Source of the DNA: Toxorhynchites rutilus septentrionalis
Taxonomy: Eukaryota > Arthropoda > Insecta > Diptera > Culicidae
NCBI RefSeq assembly: GCF_029784135.1
Contig: NC_073746.1
Location: 250,179,494-250,243,493, forward strand
Reading direction: 5' to 3'
DNA: 64,000 bases
Every line of letters begins with the position of its first letter. Position 1 is the stretch's first letter. Under the pieces are notes generated by a model, which searched no databases, was not told the DNA's origin, and saw only the letters and a program-made list of their open reading frames with translations. This document shows positions 10,111-20,087 of this stretch, one piece after another. A program made the position numbers and the translations under genes.

Positions 10111-11089
10111 TACAACACCTGCAGAAAATTCGAAATCTGTTCTCGTTATCATTGATTGTATTCGTTTTTTATTATCATAGTCTCGGGACCAAGGACGCTA
10201 TATTTTTTCATATTTTTTTTCTGAAAAGCTGAGAATTTTTCACATAATATATGTTGATACCAGAGTGCCGTTTTATTTTCGTTTTTGAGTTATGCTTTTT
10301 CAAAGTTAACAGCAGCTTCTGGATCAAGTGAAACTCAAAGATTGCCAACCAATGTATCAAACTCCTCCCATACAGATGACCGCGCTTCATCATCAACGAT
10401 TTGTGGTGTATTCTATGGATATAGTTCTTAACCGTCCTTATCAACGACTGGTGTGCATTGTTGTATTTTCTGTTATCCATAAATCCTTACTGCTTGAAGC
10501 GAGGATCTAGCAGTATTGATTGGGCAACTAATTCGTCTGACTCAAGATCTGTAAATCGCTTACCAGCTCCGAAATCAATCCATTACAGAGCTTTTTTATG
10601 ATCACTGGAACTGATTTCTCTTGCTCCATATAATGTTGGACATGACGAATCACCAGTAGGAAGAGCACAGCAGTTCTCGCTAACGAATCAGTTTTCTCCT
10701 CGTCTTATATCCCAAAGACATGACAAATTATCAAAGTTGCTGTGAGATTTTTCGATCAGCTGGTCGACAGCTAGTTAATAAAGACGTTGTAACAAATGAG
10801 CTCTTGTAGTGGGCATATTATTGGAGCAATAAGTAAAAAACACTAAAGTTAAACGGTGATTCATTGAGATTAAACATAATAATAATCCAGATAATGTACT
10901 GAAAGCTAAAAAATTGTAAGGGTTTGTATCTAGGACACGACCGCATATTTTCGACGTAGAGCTATTACATTATGCTTGTTTACCACTTCGAATATTATTT
11001 TAGGATGCATCGAAATTTTTGTAATAGATTATGTTCTTCGTTACAAATAAATTTGATGACAAGCGAGTACAAAAATACTCAACACATTA

Positions 11090-11300
11090 ATTTTGAAGTC
11101 CGTGTTAGGGGAACACAACTTAGTGGGAAAAAAATACCCCCGACTTGCACGTTTTGACAAAGCGGATTCCCCCGGGCACATTGATTTAGAAGTGCGTGTT
11201 AGGGAAACACAGCTCAAAAAAATACCCTCGACTTGCATGTATATTTGCAAAGCCGATTTCCACAGGTACATCGATTGTGAAATCTGTGTTGGGGAAACCG
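11090..11300 (+). repeat. Minisatellite of about 90-95-bp units inside the left arm
   Basis: Two to three imperfect units share cgacttgca, gattcccc or gatttcca, cacattgatt or tacatcgatt, and gtgttagggraacac; unit starts lie at about 11101, 11195 and 11284. The same unit, on the other strand, is arrayed at 33185-33395. Confidence 0.75.
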
Positions 11301-11763
11301 TAAATCGGACCAATCAAAACTTGGCAGTTCCAAATCCAAAGTTCCTTTCTTCGATGCCTTCAAAAATAGTGGTCCGAAACCGACCCCTCCATGGCCTTGA
11401 GCCGACCCTCTATTTTTCACAGCGACTGGATCGAGCGGTCGACTATACCTGTTCCTCAAAAACGCCGATGTCAACGTTTAATGATGTTTACTTCGTTGTG
11501 TCCCTATTTCATATCCCTCCTATCCGATCTATAAACTTTTACTTAGTCGCGGTAATACATACACACACTCTTTACAGATACACGGGCCAAAGGTTGTGCA
11601 GTCCACTGATCATTCAACAAGAGCCAAAGGTTGTACCGCTCATGACAACTCTACACGAGCTGATGATTGCGCCGGCTTTTTTTTTCCTTGTTGGATGTGA
11701 ACCACTGCGTCCATTAGTTTGAACTATTGTGGTATGCCCCATATTTTGTACTACGCTTCAAGC

Positions 11764-12472
11764 TTATCTACTGCTTATTGATGAAGAAGTAGACTGAAAG
11801 CTATAGCGAGATAGGTGCCAATCAGGAATAATCTGTTTGATAAAATTTATAGTCCTGATCGGCGACACAGACCAAACTTCCTTGGGCTCCAGAATAGCCT
11901 TATCAAGGTGTTGAAGTCTGCGTCTTGTTGGTGCTCCGCATTTGCAGAGCAAATGTTCCGAGGTTTCGCTTTCGGCATTACAAAAGCGACAAATATCATC
12001 TTGCACTAAACCTATGTTTTTGAGATGGTATTTACTCGGACAGTGTCCTGTTATAAGACCAGTGAATGTGCTGAAGTCTTTCTTATTAAGACTCAGCAAT
12101 TGTTGAGTAATTTTAATACTCGGCGTGATAAATTTTTTTGACTGGTTGAGTTGTACTGCCATCCAGTTGGCCATTACTTCCCGGTCTTCCCATTTCTTCA
12201 GCTCACTCTTCAACACACATTCAGAAATTCCACAGAATGGTTCTGGACCAGTGAAGGGTGAGCTTGAACCGCGTCTTGCGAGTTCATCTGCTTGTTCATT
12301 TCCCTCTATACCGCAATGGCCAGAAATCCAGTACAGTTGTACCGAACTTCTCTGACACAGTTGTCGTAAAAGGCAAATGCATTCCCAGACAATTTTTGAA
12401 TAGCACTTGAAAGCATTGAGGGCTTTAAGTGCTGCTTGACTGTCTGAGAAGATGCAAATATTAGCATGTCTA
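11764..12472 (-). pseudogene. LINE A: RNase H C-terminal half and zinc-finger tail
   Basis: The minus strand is open in a single frame from 12472 (YRHANICIFSDSQAALKAL) to the stop at 11764. FSDS holds one RNase H catalytic Asp, and GNEQADELAR holds the last one. After RNase H comes a cysteine and histidine motif (CRFCNAESETSEHLLCKC), usual at the C-terminus of RNase H-bearing LINEs. It continues the frame that ends at CLKRN near 13655, on the other side of the DD37E insertion. Confidence 0.85.
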
Positions 12473-12474
12473 TA

Positions 12475-13652
12475 AAGGGTGTGTCACATCAAATTGCATC
12501 ACGGAAAAAACGCTGTAGAAATTTTATTTTTAGGAATTATATCTTCAGCTTTCGCTTATAATCAGATAAGAGTGTACAGATCACGTTGAACATGCTTCAC
12601 TGTCAATTTTTCGTAAATTTGGAAAAATGTCGTCGAACGAAAAAGAGCGTCGTGAATTAATCTTGTGCACTCATTTCGAGAATCCGGAGTTGTCACATCG
12701 GGACATCGGTAAGATGCTGGGAATCGTCCAATCCACGGTCAGCAGAGTACTAAAACGATACTTCGAGAACCTAACCATCGACCGGAAGGTGAAGAACGGC
12801 AAAAATGGATGCTCCGGTAGTGAAAAAGATCACAAGCGCGTAGTTAAGCAGTTTAGACGTGATCCGAGAAGTTCGGTCCGGGATGTCGCCAATAAGCTGA
12901 ATTTGTCAAGTTCATTCGTCCAGCGGACCAAGCAGCGGGAGGGCCTGCGTACATACAAGGTTCAGAAGGCTCCTAACCGCGACGAAAGGCAAAACATGGT
13001 GGGGAAGACGCGAGCCCGGAAGCTGTACACCGAAATGCTGACGAAGCCGCATTGCCTGGTAATGGACGACGAAACCTACGTCAAAGCGGACTTTCGTCAG
13101 CTGCCGGGCATGTTGTTCTTCTCCACAGAAGACAAATTCAGCGTTCCGGAGGAGATTCGCAAGCAGAAACTATCCAAGTTTGCCAAAAAGTACATGGTGT
13201 GGCAAGCGATCTGCTCTTGCGGAAAGCGGAGCGCCCCCTTCGTGATGACCGGCACGGTAAACGGGCAGGTTTACCTTAAGGAGTGCCTACAGAAGCGCTT
13301 ACTACCACTATTGAAGCAGCACGAGGGCCCGACCATCTTCTGGCCGGATCTCACTTCGTGCCACTATTCAAAGGACGTGTTGGAGTGGTACGAAGCCAAC
13401 GGGGTCACCTTCGTGCCAAAGGAAATGAACCCGCCCAACGCGCCGGAGCTTCGCCCAACAGAGAAATATTGGGCGATTATGAAGCAGGCGCTCCGGAAGA
13501 ACCCAAAAGTTGTCAAATCGGAGACGGACTTCAAGAGAAAATGGATTTCTGTTCAAAAAAAACTACAACCTGACGTTGTACAGAACCTTATGGACGGGGT
13601 AAAGAGGAAGGTGCGAGCATACGGGCTTGGGCTCGAAGTATGAATAAAAATT
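12475..13652 (+). mobile_element. DD37E (ITmD37E) element copy 1, right end missing
   Basis: The left TIR at 12475 (aagggtgtgtcacatcaa...) follows a TA and is identical in kind to the complete copy at 27723. Right-hand identity with the other copies stops just after the transposase stop codon (gaagtatgaataaaaa), where LINE A RNase H resumes. About 150 bp including the right TIR is gone, and the breakpoint falls at or within a few bases of the original insertion point. Confidence 0.9.
12627..13643 (+). CDS. DD37E transposase, intact ORF, 338 aa
   Basis: Complete ATG-to-stop frame of a mosquito-type IS630-Tc1-mariner transposase with D37E spacing. The N-terminal 110 residues hold two helix-turn-helix units (LSHRDIGKMLGIVQSTVSR and SVRDVANKLNLSSSFVQ). 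The catalytic triad is Asp148 (VMDDETYV), Asp241 (IFWPD) and Glu279 (RPTEKYW), with 37 residues between the last two. Two other copies in the window read PIE rather than PTE at the third site and are broken. It would cut and paste elements carrying its TIRs, but this copy has lost its own right TIR. It could supply protein in trans if expressed; no evidence of expression is visible. Confidence 0.9.
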   Translation: MSSNEKERRELILCTHFENPELSHRDIGKMLGIVQSTVSRVLKRYFENLTIDRKVKNGKNGCSGSEKDHKRVVKQFRRDPRSSVRDVANKLNLSSSFVQRTKQREGLRTYKVQKAPNRDERQNMVGKTRARKLYTEMLTKPHCLVMDDETYVKADFRQLPGMLFFSTEDKFSVPEEIRKQKLSKFAKKYMVWQAICSCGKRSAPFVMTGTVNGQVYLKECLQKRLLPLLKQHEGPTIFWPDLTSCHYSKDVLEWYEANGVTFVPKEMNPPNAPELRPTEKYWAIMKQALRKNPKVVKSETDFKRKWISVQKKLQPDVVQNLMDGVKRKVRAYGLGLEV

Positions 13653-14270
13653 TCTTTTAAGGCAGACATTTATACATTCTATTATTGCAGCTACTTCTGC
13701 CTGGAAAACTGTTGGCCAGTTCCCCATAGCTACAGAAATTTTTATTCTGGAACCATACACTCCAGCACCTGTTCTGTTACCCATTTTCGACCCATCGGTA
13801 TAGAACAGGATTGAACCATTACGAACATCGGGACCACCCTCATCCCATACTGAACGAGAAAGTTCGATCACTCTGTATGGAATGTCATAATTGGTCCTTG
13901 GTTCCATCCAATCGCTGTTCATCTCTGAGGTTGGTCCAACGGGTAAGAGATTCAGGATGCTCAAGTGACCAGTTTTGTCCCCGTCTAATATTTTTTTATA
14001 TCTTTTTAGCTTTAGAGCGCTTCTATTAGCCTCCAGCTGAACAAAGGTAACAAGTGAAGGATAGCCTCCAATGCCTTTGAGGGTGTGCTTCGCATTGCTC
14101 CTGTTACAGCAACGCATGCCAGTCGTTGGAGTTTGTTTAGCTTTTTTGTAGCTACAGTCTCCTTAGTCTTTGACCACCATACTAATGAGGCATAGGTTAT
14201 CCTAGGCCGCACAATTGCTGTATAGACCCACATAACCATTTTTGGTTTCAGTCCCCATGTTCTGCCTATC
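13653..14270 (-). pseudogene. LINE A: RT C-terminus and RNase H N-terminal half
   Basis: From 14270 downwards the minus strand reads MIGRTWGLKPKMVMWVYT and RPRITYASLVWWSKTK, the thumb region after the RT. It then changes frame near 14045 and reads VQLEANRSALKLKR, followed by RNase H with the first catalytic Asp (FYTDGSKMGN) and a Glu (FQAEVAAIIE). It stops being LINE A at CLKRN near 13655, where the DD37E element sits. The frame change is a disabling indel. Confidence 0.85.
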
Positions 14271-14282
14271 ATTTTAGAACAT

Positions 14283-17200
14283 TTTTTTTTTTCCAAAATA
14301 TATTTTTTATTAAGGCACATGTGGCGTTAGCCTGACGGGGCCGGGAGTCCAATATTTTGACAATTTTTGTCTTACAACTATGTTAGTAATATGTAACCGA
14401 TTACTCGCGGTTGGCTCGAGGTTAGTATTACAAGTGTTCTCATAATTGGTATGTTGCAGTCTTCGATGCTCTATACGTGTGCCCGACACGGGCTACTTCC
14501 TATTGGGATGCAGCTGACCATTAATCAGCAACGCTCCCTAGTCTGTACCCCATATCTAGCGTGGTGCGTCTTTCTCGACTCGAGGAATCCAGGATAGAAT
14601 GGTCACTAGCCGGCGCAATCATCAGTTCGTGTAGAGTTGTCATGAGCGGTACAACCTTTCGCTCTTGTTGAATCATAAGTGGACTGCACAACCTTTGGCC
14701 CGTGCATCTGTAAAGAGTGTGTGTATGTATTGCCGCGACTAAGTAAAAGTTTATCGATCGGATAGGAGGGATATGAAACGGGGACACAACGAAGGAAACA
14801 TCATTAAACGTTGACATCGGCGTTTCTGAGGAACAGGTATAGATGAAGCAGAAGATCAGGATCCCGGCTACCTAAGATATCCCGGACGGGGATATCCGAT
14901 TGTCTGCCTTTTGCTCTCAGTGCTCTAGAGAGCTGAGAGCGAGCAGCATGGAACCGGATACACGACCAGACAACATGCTCGATGTCGTGGTAGCCATCGC
15001 CACAATCACAAAGATTGTTTGCTGCGAGCCCAATGCGATAGAGATGCGCGTTTAGGTTGTAGTGATTGGACATAAGCCGAGATATCACGCGAATGAAATC
15101 ACGACCTACATTCAATCCCTTGAACCATGCACTCGTCGAGACCTTAGGGATAATCGTGTGTAACCAACGACCGAACTCATCTTCACTCCACATGCGCTGC
15201 CAACTAACGAGTGTGTCCTGACGAGGAATGTGAAAAAATTCATTATAGGCAATTTGCCTTTCAAAAAGTGTGCCTTCTGAAGCGCCCACCTTAGCTAGCG
15301 AGTCCGCTTTCTCATTCCCCGGAATCGAGCAATGAGAGGGAACCCATGCTAAGGTAATCTTGAATAATTTTTCGACCAAAACACTCAATAGATGTCTTAT
15401 TCTTGTTAGGAAATAAGATGAGCGTTTATCAACTTTCATTGAGCGGATTGCCTCTATTGAGCTGAGACTGTCTGAAAAAATAAAATAATGGTCGATGGGC
15501 AGTGTTTCAATGATCCCTAGAGCATAGTATATCGCACCCATTTCTGCGACATACACGGAACAAGGATCTTTGAGTTTGAAAGAGGCACTGGAATTTTCAT
15601 TGAAGATGCCGAAGCCAGTGGACCCGTTTATGTATGAACCGTCAGTAAAGAACATTTTATCAGATCCAACTTTCCCATATTTTTCCGAAAATATCGACGG
15701 AATAACATTGGAACGCAGGTGATCTGGTATTCCATGGATTTTTTGTCGCATGGACAGATCAAAAATGACAGAGGAATTGCAAAAGTATGGGAAGCAAACT
15801 TGGTTGGAGATGCCTGGTGAAGGGTGCACGTCGTGGGTAAGGTAATCATGGTATAAAGACATAAAACTTGACTGAGGAGTCAGTTGGAGTAGATTTTCGA
15901 AGTTATCAATCACCAATGGATTCATGGTCTTGCAACGGATGAGAAATCTGTAGGATAATTCTGTGAACCGAAGAGTAAGCGGGGGTAATCCTGCCAAAAC
16001 TTCGAGACTCATCGTATGTGTCGAATGCAAACACCCCATGGCTATACGCAAGCAACGATATTGTATCCTCTCCAGCTTGAGAATATGAATCCTGGCAGCT
16101 GATCGGAAGCAAAAACTGCCATATTCTAACACTGACAATATCGTTGTTTTGTACAACTGAATGAGGTCTCCTGGATGGGCACCCCACCATGTTCCGGTTA
16201 TTGTTTGGAGAAAATTGATTCTTTGCTGGCATTTCTGTTTCAAATACGCAATGTGTCTCCCCCAGGTACATTTAGAATCAAAATATACACCCAGGTATTT
16301 GAAAAACATAGAGTGTTGGATCGTTTTGCCGGATAGGTAAAGCTGGAATTGGGCGGGTTCGTGCTTCCTAGAAAAAACGACCATTTCAGTTTTCTCCGTA
16401 GAGAATTCGATACCCAGCTTGAGGGCCCACGTGAACAGATTGTTCATGGTATCTTGCAACGACTTTTGCAGAGCGACGGGATTAGTACCCGTGATGAAAA
16501 TAACTCCATCGTCTGCAAGTTGTCTCAGCGTGCAGTCTCTAGTTAGACAATCATCCATATCATTGACGTAAAAACTGTACAAGAGAGGGCTTAGGCAGGA
16601 GCCTTGCGGTAGGCCCATAAAACTGTAACGAGAAGATTTTGAGTTGCCATGAGAGAAATCCATGTGCTTTTCTGACAGTAAATTGTACAGGAAATTATTC
16701 AGAATTGGTGAAAGTCCACGATTATGAAGCTTCTCTGAGAGAATTTCCATGGAAACTGAATCAAATGCCCCTTTGATATCGAGAAAAACGGAAGCCATTT
16801 GTTCTTTGCGAGCAAATGCAATTTGGATTTCAGAAGATAGCAGCGCGAGACAATCATTCGTCCCTTTACCTCGGCGGAAGCCAAACTGCGTATTTGACAG
16901 CAAATTGTTCGTTTCGACCCACTTGTCTAAACGAAGTAGAATTATTTTCTCTAACAATTTGCGAATACAGGATAACATTGCAATCGGCCTATACGAGTTG
17001 TGATCGCAAGCCGGCTTGTTGGGTTTCCGTATGGCTATCACTCTCACTTGTCTCCAGTCATGCGGGACAATATTCAGCTCCAGAAACTTGTTGAACAAGT
17101 TCAGCAAACGCTGTTTTGCCAAGTCGGGAAGATTCTTCAACAAGTTGAATTTAATCTTGTCCGACCCCGGAGCTGAATTGTTACATGAGAGGAGGGCAAT

Positions 17201-17586
17201 TGAGAATTCTACCATCGAAAAATTCTCATAATCGCATTGGAGCGGAATATCGCGTACGACGCTTTGTGCAGGAACAGAATCGGGACAAACCTTCCTTACA
17301 AATTTGAAAATCCAACGGTCAGAGTATTCCTCACTTTCATTGGTATGGTTCCAGTCACGCATTCTCCTAGCCGTATTCCAAAGAGTACTCATAGCGGTCT
17401 CCCTTGACAAACCATTGACGAACTTCCGCCAATATCCACGCTTTTTTGCTTTAATCAGACCTTTTAGTTTGGCTTCTAGAGCTTGGTACTTTCGAAACCA
17501 TTCCACTAATCCAGTTTTCCTGAATTTTTTGAAAGCGGATGATTTTTTAAGGTAGACCTTTGAACATTACTTGTCCCACCAAATTA
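14283..17586 (-). mobile_element. LINE B copy 2: 5'-truncated RNase H-bearing LINE
   Basis: A minus-strand insertion in LINE A with a perfect 12-bp duplication, attttagaacat, at 14271-14282 and 17587-17598. The 3' end has poly(A) (poly-T from 14283). About 520 bp of 3' UTR follow the stop at 14804. The 5' end is truncated inside the linker between endonuclease and RT (WWDK, then stop). The 3' UTR is shared with 11443-11675 plus 20273-20620 and with 48161-48695. LINE A text joins up perfectly when this segment is removed (ACSK followed by MIGRTWG). Confidence 0.95.
14804..17566 (-). CDS. LINE B reverse transcriptase / RNase H, 5'-truncated
   Basis: An open frame of 920 codons; numbering here counts from the GTG at 17506. 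RT motifs: FLDIKGAFDS with Asp243, GLPQGSCLSPLLY at 298-310, and QLADDG with Asp332 and Asp333 (LADD rather than the usual YADD or FADD). RNase H: Asp622 (FFTDGS), Glu655 (VAEMG), Asp679 (FSDS) and Asp735 (GNEKAD). A Cys/His tail (CDCGDGYHDIEHVVWSC) lies near the C-terminus. The frame is bounded upstream by TAA at 17567-17569, which replaces a sense codon after WWDK. The endonuclease and any ORF1 are absent, so the copy cannot move by itself even though its RT and RNase H look intact. Clade: I or LOA-like (Loner-type); uncertain. Confidence 0.9.
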   Translation of the reverse strand, partial: CSKVYLKKSSAFKKFRKTGLVEWFRKYQALEAKLKGLIKAKKRGYWRKFVNGLSRETAMSTLWNTARRMRDWNHTNESEEYSDRWIFKFVRKVCPDSVPAQSVVRDIPLQCDYENFSMVEFSIALLSCNNSAPGSDKIKFNLLKNLPDLAKQRLLNLFNKFLELNIVPHDWRQVRVIAIRKPNKPACDHNSYRPIAMLSCIRKLLEKIILLRLDKWVETNNLLSNTQFGFRRGKGTNDCLALLSSEIQIAFARKEQMASVFLDIKGAFDSVSMEILSEKLHNRGLSPILNNFLYNLLSEKHMDFSHGNSKSSRYSFMGLPQGSCLSPLLYSFYVNDMDDCLTRDCTLRQLADDGVIFITGTNPVALQKSLQDTMNNLFTWALKLGIEFSTEKTEMVVFSRKHEPAQFQLYLSGKTIQHSMFFKYLGVYFDSKCTWGRHIAYLKQKCQQRINFLQTITGTWWGAHPGDLIQLYKTTILSVLEYGSFCFRSAARIHILKLERIQYRCLRIAMGCLHSTHTMSLEVLAGLPPLTLRFTELSYRFLIRCKTMNPLVIDNFENLLQLTPQSSFMSLYHDYLTHDVHPSPGISNQVCFPYFCNSSVIFDLSMRQKIHGIPDHLRSNVIPSIFSEKYGKVGSDKMFFTDGSYINGSTGFGIFNENSSASFKLKDPCSVYVAEMGAIYYALGIIETLPIDHYFIFSDSLSSIEAIRSMKVDKRSSYFLTRIRHLLSVLVEKLFKITLAWVPSHCSIPGNEKADSLAKVGASEGTLFERQIAYNEFFHIPRQDTLVSWQRMWSEDEFGRWLHTIIPKVSTSAWFKGLNVGRDFIRVISRLMSNHYNLNAHLYRIGLAANNLCDCGDGYHDIEHVVWSCIRFHAARSQLSRALRAKGRQSDIPVRDILGSRDPDLLLHLYLFLRNADVNV

Positions 17587-17598
17587 ATTTTAGAACAT

Positions 17599-18749
17599 GC
17601 CCATAGGGAAATGTTGGCCTTACTGATAATTGCATCTAAGTGTGCGTTCCAGTTTAGTTTAGCGACTAGGATTACGCCTAGATATTTCACTGAAACGCTG
17701 AATTTTATTTCCTCTCCTCCAAGATTTAGAGTCTGCAGATGCAGTTTCTTCTTTTTGGTGAAAGGAACAATTGTTGTTTTTGAGGGATTTATGCTCAGAT
17801 CTTCTTTGATACACCATGATTGTGTAAGGTTTAAGGCCATCTGCATCCTGCTCGATATCACATCGTCGAATTTGCCACGTACCAGTATGACTAAATCATC
17901 AGCAAAACCCACGGTTTCGAAACCATTCGCCTCCAAACTAATCAGAAGGTCGTCAACCACCAGTGACCAAAGTAGAGGTGATAGAACCCCTCTTTGTGGG
18001 CAACCTTTCGTTGCTATCACAGATGTCGACGACCCACCCAGCTCCGAGGTGATTTGTCTATTTGAGAGCATGCCTTTGATCCATTCGACTATGCAGTCAT
18101 CGAAATGCCTTCTTCTCATAGCCTGTGCCATTGATACATAAGAAGCATTGTCGAAAGCCCCTTCGATATCAAGAAACGCACATAATGCAGTTTCTTTTGA
18201 CGAAAGAGATTTTTCAATTTTAGTCACAAGCGTGTGTAACGCTGTGACTGTGGATTTGCCTGATTGATAGGCAAACTGGTATTTAGATAAAGGGCATTTG
18301 GACATGAATACAGACTTTATGTATTCATATATTACTTTTTCCATAGTTTTCAGCAGTATTGATGATAAACTAATTGGTCTGAATGATTTTGGGAGTGATT
18401 TATCACGTTTCCCAGCTTTTGGAATGAAGACCACTTTAACGAGTCTCCATGTGGAAGGCATGTGCTCTAGTATCAGACTTGCCTTAAAAATCTCGATTAG
18501 AGATGGAATCAGCTTAGATTCTCCTTTTTGAATCAGGGCTGGAAAAATTCCATCTGCACCTGCGTATTTGTACGGTTGAAAGGATCTCACCGCGCTTTCT
18601 ACTCTGGCCCTCGTGAAAACCATTCCAGCAACTATCTTTGCGACATCCTTTGCACTTTGAGAATACCTTCGAGAGCATTTCATGTCGCGGTTGTAGCTAG
18701 GACTGGTATCAGAATGAACCGATGTAGATCCCGGGAAGTGAGTTTTCAT
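17599..18749 (-). pseudogene. LINE A: reverse transcriptase palm and fingers
   Basis: Minus-strand RT domain. Motifs, numbered from 18749: YKYAGADGI at 60-68, FRPISLSS at 123-130, FLDIEGAFD at 192-200 with the first catalytic Asp, CPQRGVLSPLLW at 250-261 (Arg in a position that is normally Gly), and GFADDLVIL at 281-289 with the catalytic pair. The reading continues to KANISLWACSK and then runs into LINE B. No start codon of its own is expected, since it is the middle of a polyprotein; upstream 18750-19111 is broken by stops. Confidence 0.85.
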
Positions 18750-19111
18750 CAGTAAGTCTAATACTTCTGAGGGAGATTTTGTGAACGAACCGTCGTCCTT
18801 TTTGAGGGAACCTGGCCCGTTCGAGTGGTCTTTTTCAAGAGTCTTGCTTAGTCTTGCAACGATTGGGGTACTTTCAATGCTTTCGCAGTTATTTACCCAA
18901 GATTTTCGTTTAGATCGTCTTAGTTCTCTGTTATATTCGGTTAGAGCGCTCCTATATTGAGACCAATCTTAATTAATTTTAGCTCTGTTGAACAGCTTCC
19001 GCGCTGTTTTACGTAGCCGCTCGAGCCTTTTGTTCCACCATGGAACGTTTCTTGTCGAAGAAACTCTCTTAAGTGGACAATTACTGTTGTAGACAGAAAC
19101 TATCGTATCAT

Positions 19112-20087
19112 TTAATCCTTTGAAGTTGATTCGAGATGTTGAATCGACCTTATTCTTATGTTAAGAGTTTCTGACTCGAGTTCAAGTGAATATCGTTCCC
19201 AGTTGGTTTTTCTTGGATCACGATATTCTCTCTGTACTGTCAAGCCACCATCCCATTCGAAAATAATGTGTCTGTGATCAGACAAAGACGCCTCTTCCGA
19301 AACGTGCCAGTTGTGTATTTTCGAAGAAATTACCGGACTGCACAGTGTTAGGTCCAGGACTTCTTGTCTGATAGCGTTGATAAACGTTGGTTCATTGCCT
19401 ATTGGCAAATTCAATGTTGTTTGAAAAGAGAAATTCTAAAAGACAGTCACCTCGACTGTTTATATCAGTACTACCCCACAAAGTGTGATGAGCGTTGGCA
19501 TCACAGCCGATGATGAAGTCTTTTTTGATTTCTCTGCAATAATTTACGAACGCCGCAACCTCTTGGGGAGGTGCCTCAGGTACGTCACCTGGGAAATAAG
19601 CCGACGCAATTATTATGTCGGATCTTCCCTTGGCGGTTGGTATCTCAACTCTGATCGCGACGATGTCCCTTTGAATGAACTCTGTTATAGGAAAGCATTT
19701 AATATTTACTTTTACTAGAACAGCAGTTCTTGGGGAGTCATGCTTGTCGTCGTAGAATAACTTGCATGAGCCAGTATGAATACCAAGTATTCTTCCTTTG
19801 TGGACCCAAGGCTCTTGAATTAAAGCTAAATCCATAGCGTCTTCAATAAACCTCTCAGACAGCACGCTAGACGCTGCTTTAGCGTGATGGAGATTTATTT
19901 GCAGAACCTTAGTGTTCTGCGTTATTTTCGACCGCTCGTTTTGTTCATTTAGATGTTGATTATTCATAGAATTCCCACGAGTCTCGCGGTAAAGAAGGTC
20001 CACTGCATCAGTGACCGGCTTAATGCAGCAAGGGCAGACGATACTGTGGAGAGTGCCCTGGTGCTCCACAGGCTCCGTTAACAGCAA
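19112..20087 (-). pseudogene. LINE A: AP-type endonuclease, frameshifted
   Basis: Two overlapping minus-strand frames (20087-19392 and 19414-19112) together make an exonuclease-endonuclease-phosphatase domain. Motifs: LQINLHHAKAASSVL, LIQEPWV with the catalytic Glu, FIIGCDANAHHTLWGS with Asp and Asn, and SLSDHRHIIFEW with the final Asp-His pair. The frame changes near 19400. A short Cys-rich stretch (VCPCCIKPV) precedes it. This enzyme would nick target DNA for target-primed reverse transcription; here it is dead. Confidence 0.85.

Noticed and set aside
11093..11722. 209-codon plus-strand frame
   Set aside because: It runs across minisatellite, LINE B 3' UTR and the LINE A junction, so it is a chance frame through repeats.
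13052..13573. Other-frame ORFs inside the DD37E transposase
   Set aside because: Overlap a clear transposase; the same shadows recur in copy 2 (28532-28846).
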